64,000 bases of DNA, from positions 276,971 to 340,970 of the forward strand of contig MNCI01023346.1 of the NCBI GenBank assembly GCA_015680685.1, given 5' to 3'. Positions 1 through 10,357 of this stretch are shown piece after piece. Position 1 is the stretch's first letter; every line of letters begins with the position of its first letter. The stretch is from Gnetum montanum. Its lineage: Eukaryota; Streptophyta; Gnetopsida; Gnetales; Gnetaceae. The notes below the pieces were generated by a model. The model saw nothing but the letters and a program-made list of their open reading frames with translations. It was not told the origin of the DNA and made no database searches. The position numbers were made by a program, and so were the translations under genes.

Positions 1-715
1 GTTGTGTTTGAGTTGTAAATGATGTTGATGAAAGCCCATTCCATGTAAAAACTATCTTGAGGACCTAGTCCTCCTATGGGCAAGATGTTGTTGTTGACTT
101 GTGTCTGTTGTTTGGGTTAAATGACAATAGGTAGTGGTGCAGCCTTGTCCACCACAAATTGATGTAAACGGACTTGACTGGGATGTATAAAACAAAAACC
201 CAGATCTCCCAAGATGAAACAGAAATGCTTGGTGTCTCGAGTTGATCTCAAGATGAAAATTGAATTTGGGTAAGACTTGTGAATCCATGTCTTTCCTCAA
301 CTGGTGACAGTTCCATGATATGGTTCTATTGGCTATATTGACTACTTGGGCATGTATGAGGGGTAAGGTGTAGCTGGGCTGCTATACTTACCTATGCAAG
401 AAACCTCCCAAAGAGGATCCTTCCTGCAAATGCAAAATCTATTGAAAGGTGTTGATCGTGAGACTGGCAATCGTTCTTAATATAGTGGGGAAATGCAAAT
501 TTTGAGAACGTTGATGTTCCTCGGAGAATTCATGATTTGGTTACTCTCTGAGGTGACTCTATATTTGTTCCTGGACCTTGTGTTCAGAAAATGGTGCTTG
601 TCCCATAACTTGGAGTTGATGGATAGCTTGCTTGTGGCAGCTGTGGGTGATCCTTCTCCATGAACAGGATATTAAGGTTGCATTCGATGGTGTGCTTATG
701 GCTGATATGAGATAG
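1..715. other. Unassigned region at the window edge
   Basis: No recognisable exon, RNA gene or repeat terminus is seen. Short open frames on both strands have no family signature. None of the upstream carbonic anhydrase exons (with the Zn-binding histidines) expected before position 2409 could be found here. Some stretches around 480-700 read as broken protein-like sequence that may continue into the open frame at 716-1009. Confidence 0.4.
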
Positions 716-1009
716 GTGATGGAGGATTGTCATGGGATTGGCTATCCAATTGACCCTCCACTTGTTCTATCATTCGAGCAGGCATTCTCGATGTGGACAA
801 TCATAAGAGGTGTTGTTGATAGTTGGGGCTTGTTGTATGTTAGCCTCTTGGAGAAGTTTCCAAAACAGATTTTTGGATCTTCTCTCTTGTTGGAATACTA
901 TGGAATGATGAATGATGAATTGAGGCATGCGATGCTAGTGTCTGCAAACAGCAAGGTCAAGCTCAAGGATCTGTTCTTGTACCTTGTTTGTAAGGGTGAA
1001 CATGCTTGA
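716..1009 (+). other. Unrecognised 97-codon open frame, possibly a pseudogene fragment
   Basis: The open frame has protein-like composition (for example IGYPIDPPLVLSFEQAFSMW near its start and LEKFPKQIFG in the middle) and no low-complexity bias. Its family is not recognised. Upstream DNA in the same and neighbouring frames also looks degraded-coding but carries stops, so this may be one open segment of a decayed gene or of an unknown mobile element. It ends about 125 bases before a single-N assembly join at 1134. Confidence 0.2.
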
Positions 1010-1134
1010 TGCCCTTCATACCAGTTTGAACAAACATGATGAAGAAAAAGAGAATGTGCATGGTACTGATGCATGTGGAATCAGTGCTTAGATGGTTGCA
1101 CTGGTGAGACCCCATGGGTCTCGATGCGAGTAGN

Positions 1135-2119
1135 CCTCACCATGGGTAGTGGCCCTGGTGAGCCCTCAAAATCGATTAAAAAAAATTCAAAAATCAATGG
1201 GTGTTGAGATGCCATTCACAAAGGGACTTGGCGGGACTTGTGGAAGAGGAGCTGTTTTCTTGCATAAGTATGGGTTTACGCAAGAAGATATGTCTCTAGA
1301 CCCTCAGAAGGGACGGATCTAGGGGACGCCTTAAAGACATTGGCCCTTTGGGTTGTACTCTCCCACTCGTATAGAGAAGGGAAGTCTTGGGCTTCCTCCA
1401 CTTGCCCTTGCGTTTCATGCAAGGCATTGGATGGAAGGACGTATCAGGTGTTGGGGTTGGTACCTTCCTTCAAGCCTGGCGTCTAAGGAGTTGATGGATC
1501 CCCGGAGTTGACGGAGTTCCAAACCCATTTAGAAGTGTAAACTCGAAGCTATCCTAGGCTCTGCTCCGAGGACATCGCTTCTTTGTGTGGGGGAGGATTG
1601 TGAGAGATGTCCTAAAATGGTGGTTCTCTTGGGCTCTCCCCATGGTTCGGGGGCCATGGAACACTCTAAGGCACCCTTGGGTGGCTCTCAAGTGTTACAA
1701 AACCCACCCCGGCTTGGTGGTACCAAGCTAGCAATAGGACACCCTCCTGTTGCACTCTCTTCTAAGTCCTCTTCATTTCCCCTCTTCTCCGTGGAGAACT
1801 ACATGGCCTTGATTCTACGGTGGTCGTCGATATGTAGGCAGCCAAGACTGGATAGTTTTGGTACGGTGCCATGCCACCCCTTGTACCAGATCGTGAGGGA
1901 TCTGGGGGTGAGGTACCTTCCCTTGTAGGTGCATCGTCTCCCCTCCCATCGATGTGGTCTACAAGGTTGTGTGTGTGCTTGTTTGTTTGGTTCTCTTCTG
2001 CTTGCACTCGTGAGATGCTTGCTTGTTTGAGGCGTATTCCCCAGGTCTTTTGCCCCAGATCCATTGGATCTTTGTGAATTCCTTGGGGTGCCGGGCAACG
2101 TCAGGGCAATGTTGTTACA
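1135..2119 (+). mobile_element. 3' end of an LTR retrotransposon (internal remnant plus 3' LTR)
   Basis: A purine-rich tract (GGGGGAGGAT, about 1589-1598) sits directly before a TG-starting repeat at 1599 (TGTGAGAGATGTCC) that runs to about 2119 (GTTGTTACA). This is the usual junction of polypurine tract and 3' LTR. A near-identical copy of the first ~350 bases of the LTR lies at 13259-13611. The 464 bases upstream (1135-1598) have no readable coding frame, and the left side stops at the single-N join at 1134, so the 5' end of the element is unknown. The superfamily cannot be assigned. Confidence 0.65.
1599..2119 (+). repeat. 3' LTR of the element at 1135-2119
   Basis: About 521 bases, TG...CA ended, beginning immediately after the purine tract. 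It shares roughly 95% of positions over about 350 bases with the copy inserted in the copia 3' LTR at 13259-13611, which confirms it as a dispersed repeat rather than host sequence. Confidence 0.65.
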
Positions 2120-2408
2120 GCTATCATATTCTTAAGTTCGTTGGTTGTACGTCTTGTACCTATAGTTAAAGCTTTTCCTTTCCCATAATAATGATCTCCC
2201 TTTAATGACAATCTCTCATTCAAGAGATACATGTACTGATTAGATTTCATGCTGTAATGCAAAGCTTTCATGAAACTTGATTACTAAGGAACAGTTTTTT
2301 ATGGTTTTTAATTGTGACCAGAACTTACAATGCGATTGTATGCTTGCGAGTAGAAAATATCTTTTCCTTTTTATTTTTTCCAGTTAAGTAGTCACTGATT
2401 TTCTTCAG

Positions 2409-2939
2409 GCAACAGTTTTGGCAGTACTTACCAGCTCTTAAAGTCAATCAAAGTTTGGTCGTGCAAAAATTTGTTGATCCAGAACCAATAAAGTTGAATA
2501 AGAGGCATTTCTATTGGTATTCAGGGTCCTTAACCAGTCCTCCATGTACAGAAGGAGTGTTGTGGATTGTTATGAAGAAGGTAAAATACTTTTAAAACTT
2601 TTATTATCAGTTGCTTATGTTCATTTGCAAATGCTTCTCTGATGTAATAGATGATTTTTGTAAGGCATAGATTCACCCTTCTTTTTTGAACTAATTCCTT
2701 AAACGCAATCAATTTTCTGAAACAGATCCACGCACTCTCCCACATGCAATTGAACATTCTAGCAGAATCTCTGCAGGTACCAACATGCCAAAAAGCTACT
2801 GTATTTTCTTTAATTTAATAAACCCCCTAGTATCTGAATTTCCTAGCTGCATTTTTTATATTGTTTACCACAGCATGAGAATGCACGCCCAATGCAATCA
2901 ACAAATGGTAGAATTGTGTACAAGAGGTCAGAGAAATGA
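2409..2939 (+). CDS. Alpha-type carbonic anhydrase, last three exons (5' part not found)
   Basis: Three spliced exons read continuously. 2409-2580 begins with the last base of a split codon after a TTCTTCAG acceptor and ends at a GTAAAA donor. 2726-2776 encodes 17 residues and lies between CAG and GTACC. 2874-2939 follows TTTACCACAG and ends at TGA. Exon one carries the alpha-carbonic anhydrase signature [18 protein letters not shown], which includes the conserved Leu-Thr of the active-site pocket and the disulfide Cys; the last exon carries [13 protein letters not shown], matching the family's NARP-Q-LNGR end. The enzyme family hydrates CO2 reversibly with an active-site zinc; plant members are usually secretory or plastid-routed. 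The Zn-binding histidines lie in earlier exons not visible here, so the gene is either 5'-truncated, interrupted by the LTR element just upstream, or has more exons beyond the window. The splice sites and frame are intact. Confidence 0.85.
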
Positions 2940-3917
2940 AAAAGTAAAGGGGAGCAGAAGCATAAAGGACCTAGAAAAGGTCATGGCCATTTTTTGTTCC
3001 ATTGTTTTCTTGTGAATTCAATAGCTTACTTATGGTTATTTCATTTTCTATAAGCTTTAACAGAGGAAGTGCTTTATCTATCCTGAGGACCATAAAGAAA
3101 TATTGAATTAGCCTGAAATTTTGTCTGGCTTGTGCCAAAGTGATCTGCAATGTTAACTTTATGGGATCAAAACACAATCCAAAGCATGAAATATTCATGA
3201 TGATTAGCTATTCGTTATTGAGTCCTTTATGTTGTGGTTGTTGAAAGGCACTCTTCCTCGTAGAGGATTGGGAAATGTTCATGAGTAGTATTTGAATGTT
3301 GTTCGGATGTCATCTGTTCTAGTACATTTCTCCTTTCCATCATCATCATCAATTCTTAAATGTTAATTGCTTTGATCATTTGCAGTAATTGAAATTTTTT
3401 GTAATAAAATAAATTAAGCAATTTCTAGATGGCTCAGTTACTGATAAGATATCCATCTTTACTGGTTCTTTTTGGTTTATTGGTCCAGTTAGACCATCCT
3501 ACCCTACTTCTAGGGGTTTCCTTGTTTTTAGAAAAAATTTTCTTGTGTTTAGCACATATGCAATGAATCTAATGCTATTTTCTTTATATTTGGGATGAGT
3601 AGTTTGTGTTACAGACCCTGAGTTCCTTGTAGATTTGATGCAATAGTCATTTATACTTAAGCTTTCGGTTATATGAGTTGAGATTAGTTTGGAAGTCATC
3701 CTTTAAAAAAAATTATTACAATTTTCTTCTTCTTTTTTTCTTTTTTTTGTTTTTTTTTTGTTTTATAGACGTATAGACTCTTGTCCTCTCATTTCTTTGA
3801 GCAATAGCAATTCCTAAACCCTGAATTTGGCAAAGAAGGAAAGGTACTTCTGAATTTATGTTTATGATTCTTTAAAGTGCAGGTTATCTTCCATGTGGAA
3901 CTATCCACTTTTAATGC
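2940..3917. other. 3' flank of the carbonic anhydrase gene
   Basis: AT-rich DNA with a T-rich tract near 3727-3762 and no coding signal. It presumably contains the 3' UTR and poly(A) site of the carbonic anhydrase gene and ends at the target duplication (AAATG, 3918-3922) of element A. Confidence 0.5.
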
Positions 3918-3922
3918 AAATG

Positions 3923-4827
3923 TGATGAACCATGTTATGTTTTGCTTGGGTCTAATATTAGATACTCAATATGGGGGCCCAAGAAGTGATGTGGGATATC
4001 TAATATCGTGGCATGTGTGTTGGCTTATAAATATAGTGCTTGGGCGCATGGTTTGGGCATAGTTTAGTCAATAGAGTAGCCAAACTCTTGCAATTTTATT
4101 CCACAATCTTACAAAACAGTCAATGAGTGCCTACAATGTGATTTTAAGTGATTATACAACATCCTTATTTGAGTGTGACATACTTAGACACATTACATGA
4201 TCGGCGGCAATAAAGATCGAGATTACTTCCATCATTGCAGCATCCACTTAGATTTATTATTGCTTTTAATTGCTTAAATGCTTACTATATTCCTTACTTG
4301 ATGTTTTCATTTATTGTTCTTTATTATTCCTGTCATTAAGCAAACTGAGGATGACTAATCGCAAGTGCTTAAGTGTAATTACTTGGTAGCCTAGCAATGT
4401 ATCGTTTGGTATGCCCAGTGACGTACGCTTGGTAATTCCAACGTTTATTACACGAAGTCCAAGGCATGTGCGGATGATTAGGGACGGAATGCTTGGTAAT
4501 TCCAACATTTATTACATGAAGTCCAAGGCATGTGCGGACGATTAGGGACGGATACTCATCGCACATAAGCTACTTTAGATTTTACTTTCCACTATTAATT
4601 AGCTTAAGTAATCAATCTCTTTATTATCATTAGGAATAGGAATAGCTTAAAGTCATACAACATCAATCATCATATGCCTCACTTTGGACTAAACCATACA
4701 TGACAAAGCTACCACTTGTCTAAGTGAAAACATTGCACAACTAGTCTTATCCATGGAATTTGACCGAATTGTGCATGAATACTTATGATTCGTATGGTTG
4801 GACATAGGCGTACCTTGCCACTCATCA
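3923..4827 (+). repeat. 5' LTR of element A
   Basis: 905 bases, starting TGATGAACC and ending CACTCATCA. A TATA-like box (TTATAAATA) lies at about 4025-4033, and an AATAAAG poly(A)-type signal near 4209 follows the conserved 'GGCAATAAAGA' block seen in all related LTRs. It aligns from end to end with 9487-10357. Confidence 0.85.
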
Positions 4828-4828
4828 T

Positions 4829-4846
4829 TGATGTCGTTGTTGGGGA
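4829..4846 (+). other. Primer binding site of element A (degenerate, tRNA-Asp type)
   Basis: TGATGTCGTTGTTGGGGA follows the 5' LTR after one base. The intact form in element D is TGGCGCCATTACCGGGGA. Athila/Tat-clade elements use the complement of the tRNA-Asp 3' end; here several C-to-T and G-to-A changes have eroded it. Confidence 0.7.
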
Positions 4847-4959
4847 CGGTGCTAATTATCTAAATTAGTTATATTAGACATGATCGTTATAAAGGTGTTA
4901 ACAATCTATCTTTTAGAAAATATTAATATTTTAAGTCACACAAGTTATTAGGTAAAATC

Positions 4960-6960
4960 ATGTCTTCTTCACATAGGACCAAGACTATATCACATGATGA
5001 AAGCACTCATAGGAGAAATGATAGGATCTATACTGAAGAAAATTGGAGTGAACAACCTCAAGTAGGGATTTACTATGCTCATTTAGACCCTTACTACACT
5101 TAAAGACTAGGTTCATCTATGGTAGACAATCCTAGAGGAGATGGAGTAAGTCCTAGATTAAGGAGGGCCTCAAGGCCTAGGACCTCCTCAAGACCTAGAA
5201 AAGATAAATTAAAGGACCAAAGGGAGAACTATAGAGCCCATGGCAATTCTCCCAGTTCCTCATCTTCCTCTTCGTCTTCAACGTCTAGTTTTGACAAATA
5301 TGAATGTAGGTATAAAGATACAGCTCCATTATGGGGTCAAGATAAAGATAGAAATCAAACCCAAGGGCAAAATCAAAGACATCAAAATGAGCATAGACAA
5401 GATTGTCACAATCAAACAAATAGAAATAGAGATTTTCATCACAACATGTTTGATGATAATGAACCCTTATTGGCCACTAAGAGCCTAATGTAGATCACGA
5501 AGGTAGTTAAGATACCTCATAGGCATCACAAGGAAAGTTACCTATCTAAGCTTGATATGAATAATATCCCTAAGTTCGCGGGAGGCTATGATTTTGATCC
5601 ACAACATCATCTACAAGCCTTCCAGGATGACTGTGCCTTATACAACATTGAAAGTGAGTGGCAAAAGCTTAAGCTCTTTCCTAGGACACTAATTGACAAA
5701 GCTGAAAGTTGGTATAAATCATTGGAATCAAGTTTCATCCTCCAATGGTCCACAATGCTAGAACTTTTCAAAAAAAAATACCAAACCTATGTGAGAGTGT
5801 TCAACTTAAGAAAACAAATCCAAGAGTGGAAGCAAGAAAAGCATGAACCCTTGGATGTGGCCTAGGATAGATACTATTTGCTACTACATAGATGTCCTAG
5901 CCATGATTTCTCTTAAAAAGAGCAACTTTTCCACATCATAGATGGGCTTTGTAATGAAACAAGGGAGACCCTTGGGCTTTATGCCCAAGGCCAATTATAC
6001 GAACTAAAAGCCCATCATATACAAAGGCTAATCAGGCAAGTGGTAAAAGAAGACAAAGAGCTATGTAAATGAGAGAATATTGAGAAAAATAATTAGGACC
6101 CAACTCTTTAAATGAAGATGGTTTATCTCTATTATAAGGAAAAACAGGCAGCTCTTGATGAGGTGATTTTACAACAAACCTTGCCAATACAAAATTCTAC
6201 CTTTGAGCTTGAAGCAAAGTTGGATAAGATGTCAAAATGGATGAATGAGAAAGTTAAAACTTGTGTAGAAATCATAGAGGAGCGAGTAGCGCAAAACGAA
6301 TCAAGTGATCACAACAAAAGGAGGAAAAAGAACCAAGAAACAGCTAGGAACACTTATCGGCAAAAAGGAAAAATGGCTATAGAAGAAGAGGCTATAGACT
6401 CAACCACAAAAGAAGATGATAAATGTGACATCTGCCTATATGACCATCCAAAGGGCTATTGCTCAATCATGTTACATTTACATGAGTATGGGGCTTTTGC
6501 ATTGAATCCAAAGTTCGTACAAAAGCAAATGCCTAGGAAATTACCTTACTCGCAAGGTAATTTTAGACAGTCCTACAACCAATCGTACTATCCTAGTGGG
6601 ACTTCTTATCAGCCTCAAAACTACTATCAACCACAATGGCAAAACCCACAGTCGTGGGGGAGCCCATCATCAAATCAACACTACCCTTACTGCTAGCTAA
6701 ACCTGTATGAGTATTACGTTCAACAATCTATTTCCCTAAATAGTTCCACTTCCTCTACCTCAAATCACTGCTACCACTCTCCTGAATATCATCATGCCAC
6801 CTCATCTTCTATGAGGTCACCACCTCACACCTCTCATCCTTCATCATATCCTCAATATTCTGATACTTCTCTCCACCATATGTCACCGCCAACGACACAG
6901 GAAGGTTTAGCACCATGACATCAACGAGAGAATGTCACTTATGCTACGAACATATGCAAA
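4960..6960 (+). pseudogene. gag of element A, broken by stops
   Basis: Reading starts at ATG 4960, the position matching the gag starts of elements C and D. In order it shows a polar N-terminal part with a Ser-rich run (about 5250-5290), the Athila-type capsid region (5557-5865, with FAGGYDFDPQHHLQAF and DKAESWYKSLE), a second capsid segment with several stops (5866-6110), a Lys/Glu-rich stretch, and a zinc knuckle CDICLYDHPKGYC at 6424-6462 spaced CX2CX3HX4C. A Gln/Tyr/Pro-rich tail follows (to about 6700). At least six in-frame stops interrupt it, so no full-length Gag can be made. Confidence 0.8.
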
Positions 6961-7149
6961 AATGATAATGCCAATAGATCTCCACGATAATCTCCGAAAC
7001 GCCCTTCCTTTAGGACAGTTCCCACCTATAAGCGCAACACTCATGAATCTACTAACTCATTAAAACAAGCATAAGGCCAATCTAATGCAACAACCTTCCT
7101 TGTCGAAACAATGTCTCCTAATCATACACAAAAGCCAACAACCATCACC

Positions 7150-7433
7150 ACTCCAACACAAGACATAGATTAGAAGCTTATCATTGTGAAGAGACAGAAA
7201 AATCCATGCATCACTAATAGTAAAGGGTGCAGATGTGGGCCAAAAATTCAAAATATTAACATAGCCCACAACAGATTTCAAGAGCAAGTGTGTAAGCAAA
7301 AACCAATCTACATAATAGCCACTAAACTAGAAGACACCTGGTGGCTTGAAAATGAGACTATAAGATTGTTTCAAAGATGCATGAAGACAATTGATCTGCT
7401 TATTAGTTCTAGACTTAAGAAAATGGATTAAAC
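7150..7433 (+). pseudogene. Remnant of the protease-RT linker domain in element A
   Basis: The frame at 7186-7431 contains NPCITNSKGCRC, then PIYIIATKLEDTWWL. This matches the order seen in element D (PCITYSDTGCDC ... CLYVATTQQEDTQWL). It lies where the region downstream of protease would be and is followed directly by noncoding DNA, marking the left edge of the missing pol. Confidence 0.55.
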
Positions 7434-9486
7434 AAAGGACTTAGATGCATATATCTTACAAAACTAATAAGTATTTTTTACTTTTTTGTTTTACAATTTT
7501 TTATCATTTTCCTATTTCTTCTAAAATTTTCTAATTCTTAATATGTTTTCCATTTTTTAATATTTTTCTTTTCTTCATATTTTTCTCTTTTCTTCAATCA
7601 TTTTCTTTATGTTTTATGAATGTTTCTTTTTATGCTTCTATTAATAATATTGCCAATCATGATGCAGAAGTCAACGCTATGTGTTGGGTTTTTTGTGCTA
7701 TGTTATCAAGATGATTAGGTAAGTAATTGTGTAAAGCAGTGAGACCACATCATCCATCCCTCTAGTTCTCTGAATAAAAGGTCTTTTTCATAGAAACAAT
7801 TTAGTTCTTTTTTCATGAAACTAAGATTAATCAATGATCATTGTACCTTGAAGAAAGAGGAAATGACCAAGTGGGAATGGCAAAGGGTGTGACCTTAAGG
7901 GGACTTGTTGGGTTGTCTTCTTAACTTCTTTCGTGTGGTTTATAACTCCTCGAGAAACGTATCATCACTCCTTCATCGACCAATAAATAGGAAACTATGT
8001 CTTTGCATGGTGTGGTTCCCATAAAAAAATTTAAAAAAAATAATAATGGGAATTCAAATCACACCTCTTAGACACAATAATGGGCTACAAGCATTGATTA
8101 TGGAGCTGGAAAGACATGTTACCCATGCCTGAAGGCAACCCTCTAACTAAAGTCCTTCTTTCATTCTTCTCTTTTCTTCTCTTTTTGGAGTGATGATTGT
8201 TCTTTGGGGTGGTTATGGACTCATGGTGGTCAACAGGAAGGAACACATCAATGCGAGGTCATTGTTCATGGTATGGACTTGGTCTGAACTTGGATGAATA
8301 GGTATGTTAATCATTTTAATCACATTTTTCACAAAAACCTATTGTGGACATGGTCAAGTACTTTACGTCCCAATCTCTACAATCCCTTCTCATCCCATTA
8401 TTCACCTCCCAGGTGCATGCAAATATGAGTTTTTTGGTTTTGTGTAGTATAGTGCAACATCCCAACCATGATAGTTGTGTGTTGTTTGGAACAAAGACAT
8501 GATGTACATTTAACTTCTAGGATGCCCACAAACATCTATAGAAGTGGTTATGCAAGGGCATTATGGCAAGAGCCTGCTTTGGGGAGGACCCACTTGCATA
8601 ACTTTTGTTTATCATAGCTTTGAACTAACCTTCACATCTTCCAGAACATCAATGATAATTTCTCTAAATTTATGCATGCTTTTGGAACTGCTTCTTATCT
8701 GTTTCATTAATTTTTCCTACTTTTCTATTTCCATATCCATTAATATTTCTTGGTCATCTTCTAAATTAGACTTTTGGTTTCAATTGTTCGAAAATTTATG
8801 TGCTTTCAAAGTTACGCTTAATTGTCATAGGGGCTAGGGATGTCCGCTTTAAAATTTTTCTAACATCCTATTTTCAAATATCATGATAGTTAATAGTAAT
8901 TAATCACCTTGGGCATAGTATGCTATAATCACCTTGTGCTTAAACAAAAATTAAGGGATCCAAGAAGGGTTAATTATTAAGGAAAATTTACCAATACTAA
9001 TGTTGATCCTTTGGTGACTACAAGTGATGCTAAAAGAAATGCCTAAGGAAGAAGGTCTTTTACCAAGGAACAAAAACAAAGCCAAGAGGGGAACAACAAA
9101 AGATATGCCCATGGACAAATCACATCACATACAAGATAATAGCTCAAACTTTGCATGTTAGCTAAGAATGTTTTACATAACCAGAGAAGCATCAGCATAA
9201 CAATCAAGGTTAAAAGTCTGCCAACACTAGCAACAACAAAAAAAATCATCTTCAACGGGTTCTTGAAGACCTCTGGAAATTTTGTAATCTTCAATGTCTA
9301 TCCAGTCTTTTTATCACTTCGTCATTTTGTATGCATCCACTCGAATAAAATTTTGTAATGTAACACTCAAAGTTAGTCAATAGCTAGCATATCAATCAAT
9401 AATCCCATACCTTCCCAGTATTATGTAAGGAATTTGTTCCTCCTATTCTTCACTCAATAACAAGTTTTTATTCAGTCGTGGGGGTA
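7434..9486 (+). other. 3' noncoding region of element A
   Basis: About 2 kb without a coding frame. Blocks are shared, in the same order, with the 3' regions of elements C (44221-46122) and D (58967 onward): a pyrimidine-rich start, a hairpin at 8009-8065, the 19-mer TGCTTTGGGGAGGACCCAC at 8575-8593, and the purine tract GTGGGGGTA just before the 3' LTR. The shared order points to retained function for replication or packaging rather than random spacer. Confidence 0.7.
8009..8065 (+). other. Conserved hairpin, copy in element A
   Basis: The outer arms GGTGTG and CACACC and the inner arms TTCCCAT and ATGGGAA enclose an A-rich loop. The same structure is found at 44769-44823 and 59523-59576, with the inner stem changed in a pairing-preserving way. 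Confidence 0.65.
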
Positions 9487-10357
9487 TGATAAACCATATT
9501 TTGCCTAGCTTTGATATTGGGTATTCGATATCGAATACTCGATATCAGAGCCCAAGAAGTGATGTTGAATATCCAATAGCATGGCATGTGTGTTGGCTTA
9601 TAAACATAATGCTTCAACGCATGGTTTGGGCATAGTTTAATTAATAAAGTAACCAAACTTTTGCAGTTTTATTTTGTAGTCTTATAGAATTGTCAGTGAG
9701 TGCCAACAGTGTGATGTTAAGTGAGTATACAACATCTTTATTTGAGTGTGATGTTCTTAGATGCGTTACATGACCAGCAATAAAGATCGAAACTACTTTT
9801 ATCATTCCATCATCCAATTAGATTTATTATTGCTTTTAATTGATTAAATATTTACTATATTCCTTAGTTAATATTTTCATTTATTGTTCTTTATTATTCC
9901 TATCATTAAGCGGAATGAGTACTACTAATCACGAGCACTTAAGTATAATTACTTGATAGCCCAGCAGTGTATCATTTAGTACACCCAATGACGTACGCTT
10001 GGTAATTCCAACGATAGTTATGCAAAATCCAAGGTGTGTGCAAACAATTAGGGATAGATACTTATTGCACGTAAGTTAATTTAGATTTTACTTTCCATTG
10101 TTAATTAGCTTAATTAATTAATATCTTTGTTATCATTAGAAATAGCTTAAGGCCATACAACATCAATCATCATATGCCTCACTTTGGACTAAACCATACA
10201 TGACAAAGCTACCACTAATCCAAGTGAGAAAACAATAAACTGCAATTAAGACAACGATTTAAATACACAACTAGTCCCATCTACAGAATTCAACCAGATC
10301 ATACGTGAATTCTTGTAATTCGTATGGTTGGGCGTAGGGGTACCTCGTCACTCATCA
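9487..10357 (+). repeat. 3' LTR of element A
   Basis: 871 bases, TGATAAACC...CTCATCA. It aligns with the 5' LTR but has diverged visibly (substitutions and small indels throughout), so the insertion is old. GATATC-containing palindromic sequence lies near its start (about 9515-9545). Confidence 0.85.

Larger units (their letters stand above)
3923..10357 (+). mobile_element. Element A: Athila-like Ty3/gypsy retrotransposon lacking pol
   Basis: Two related LTRs (3923-4827 and 9487-10357) bound a 4.66-kb interior. The flanking 5-mers are AAATG (3918-3922) and AAGTG (10358-10362), a one-mismatch target duplication. A degenerate tRNA-Asp-type primer site follows the 5' LTR and a GTGGGGGTA purine tract precedes the 3' LTR. 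The interior encodes a broken gag (4960 to about 6960) and a remnant of the protease-reverse transcriptase linker domain (about 7180-7430), then about 2 kb of noncoding DNA. No reverse transcriptase, RNase H or integrase is readable, so the element looks like a non-autonomous deletion derivative that would depend on enzymes of a relative such as element C. Confidence 0.88.

Noticed and set aside
1762-2098. Overlapping open frames within the LTR at 1599-2119 and its copy at 13226-13662
   Set aside because: They lie in a repeated LTR, occur on both strands and have no domain features.
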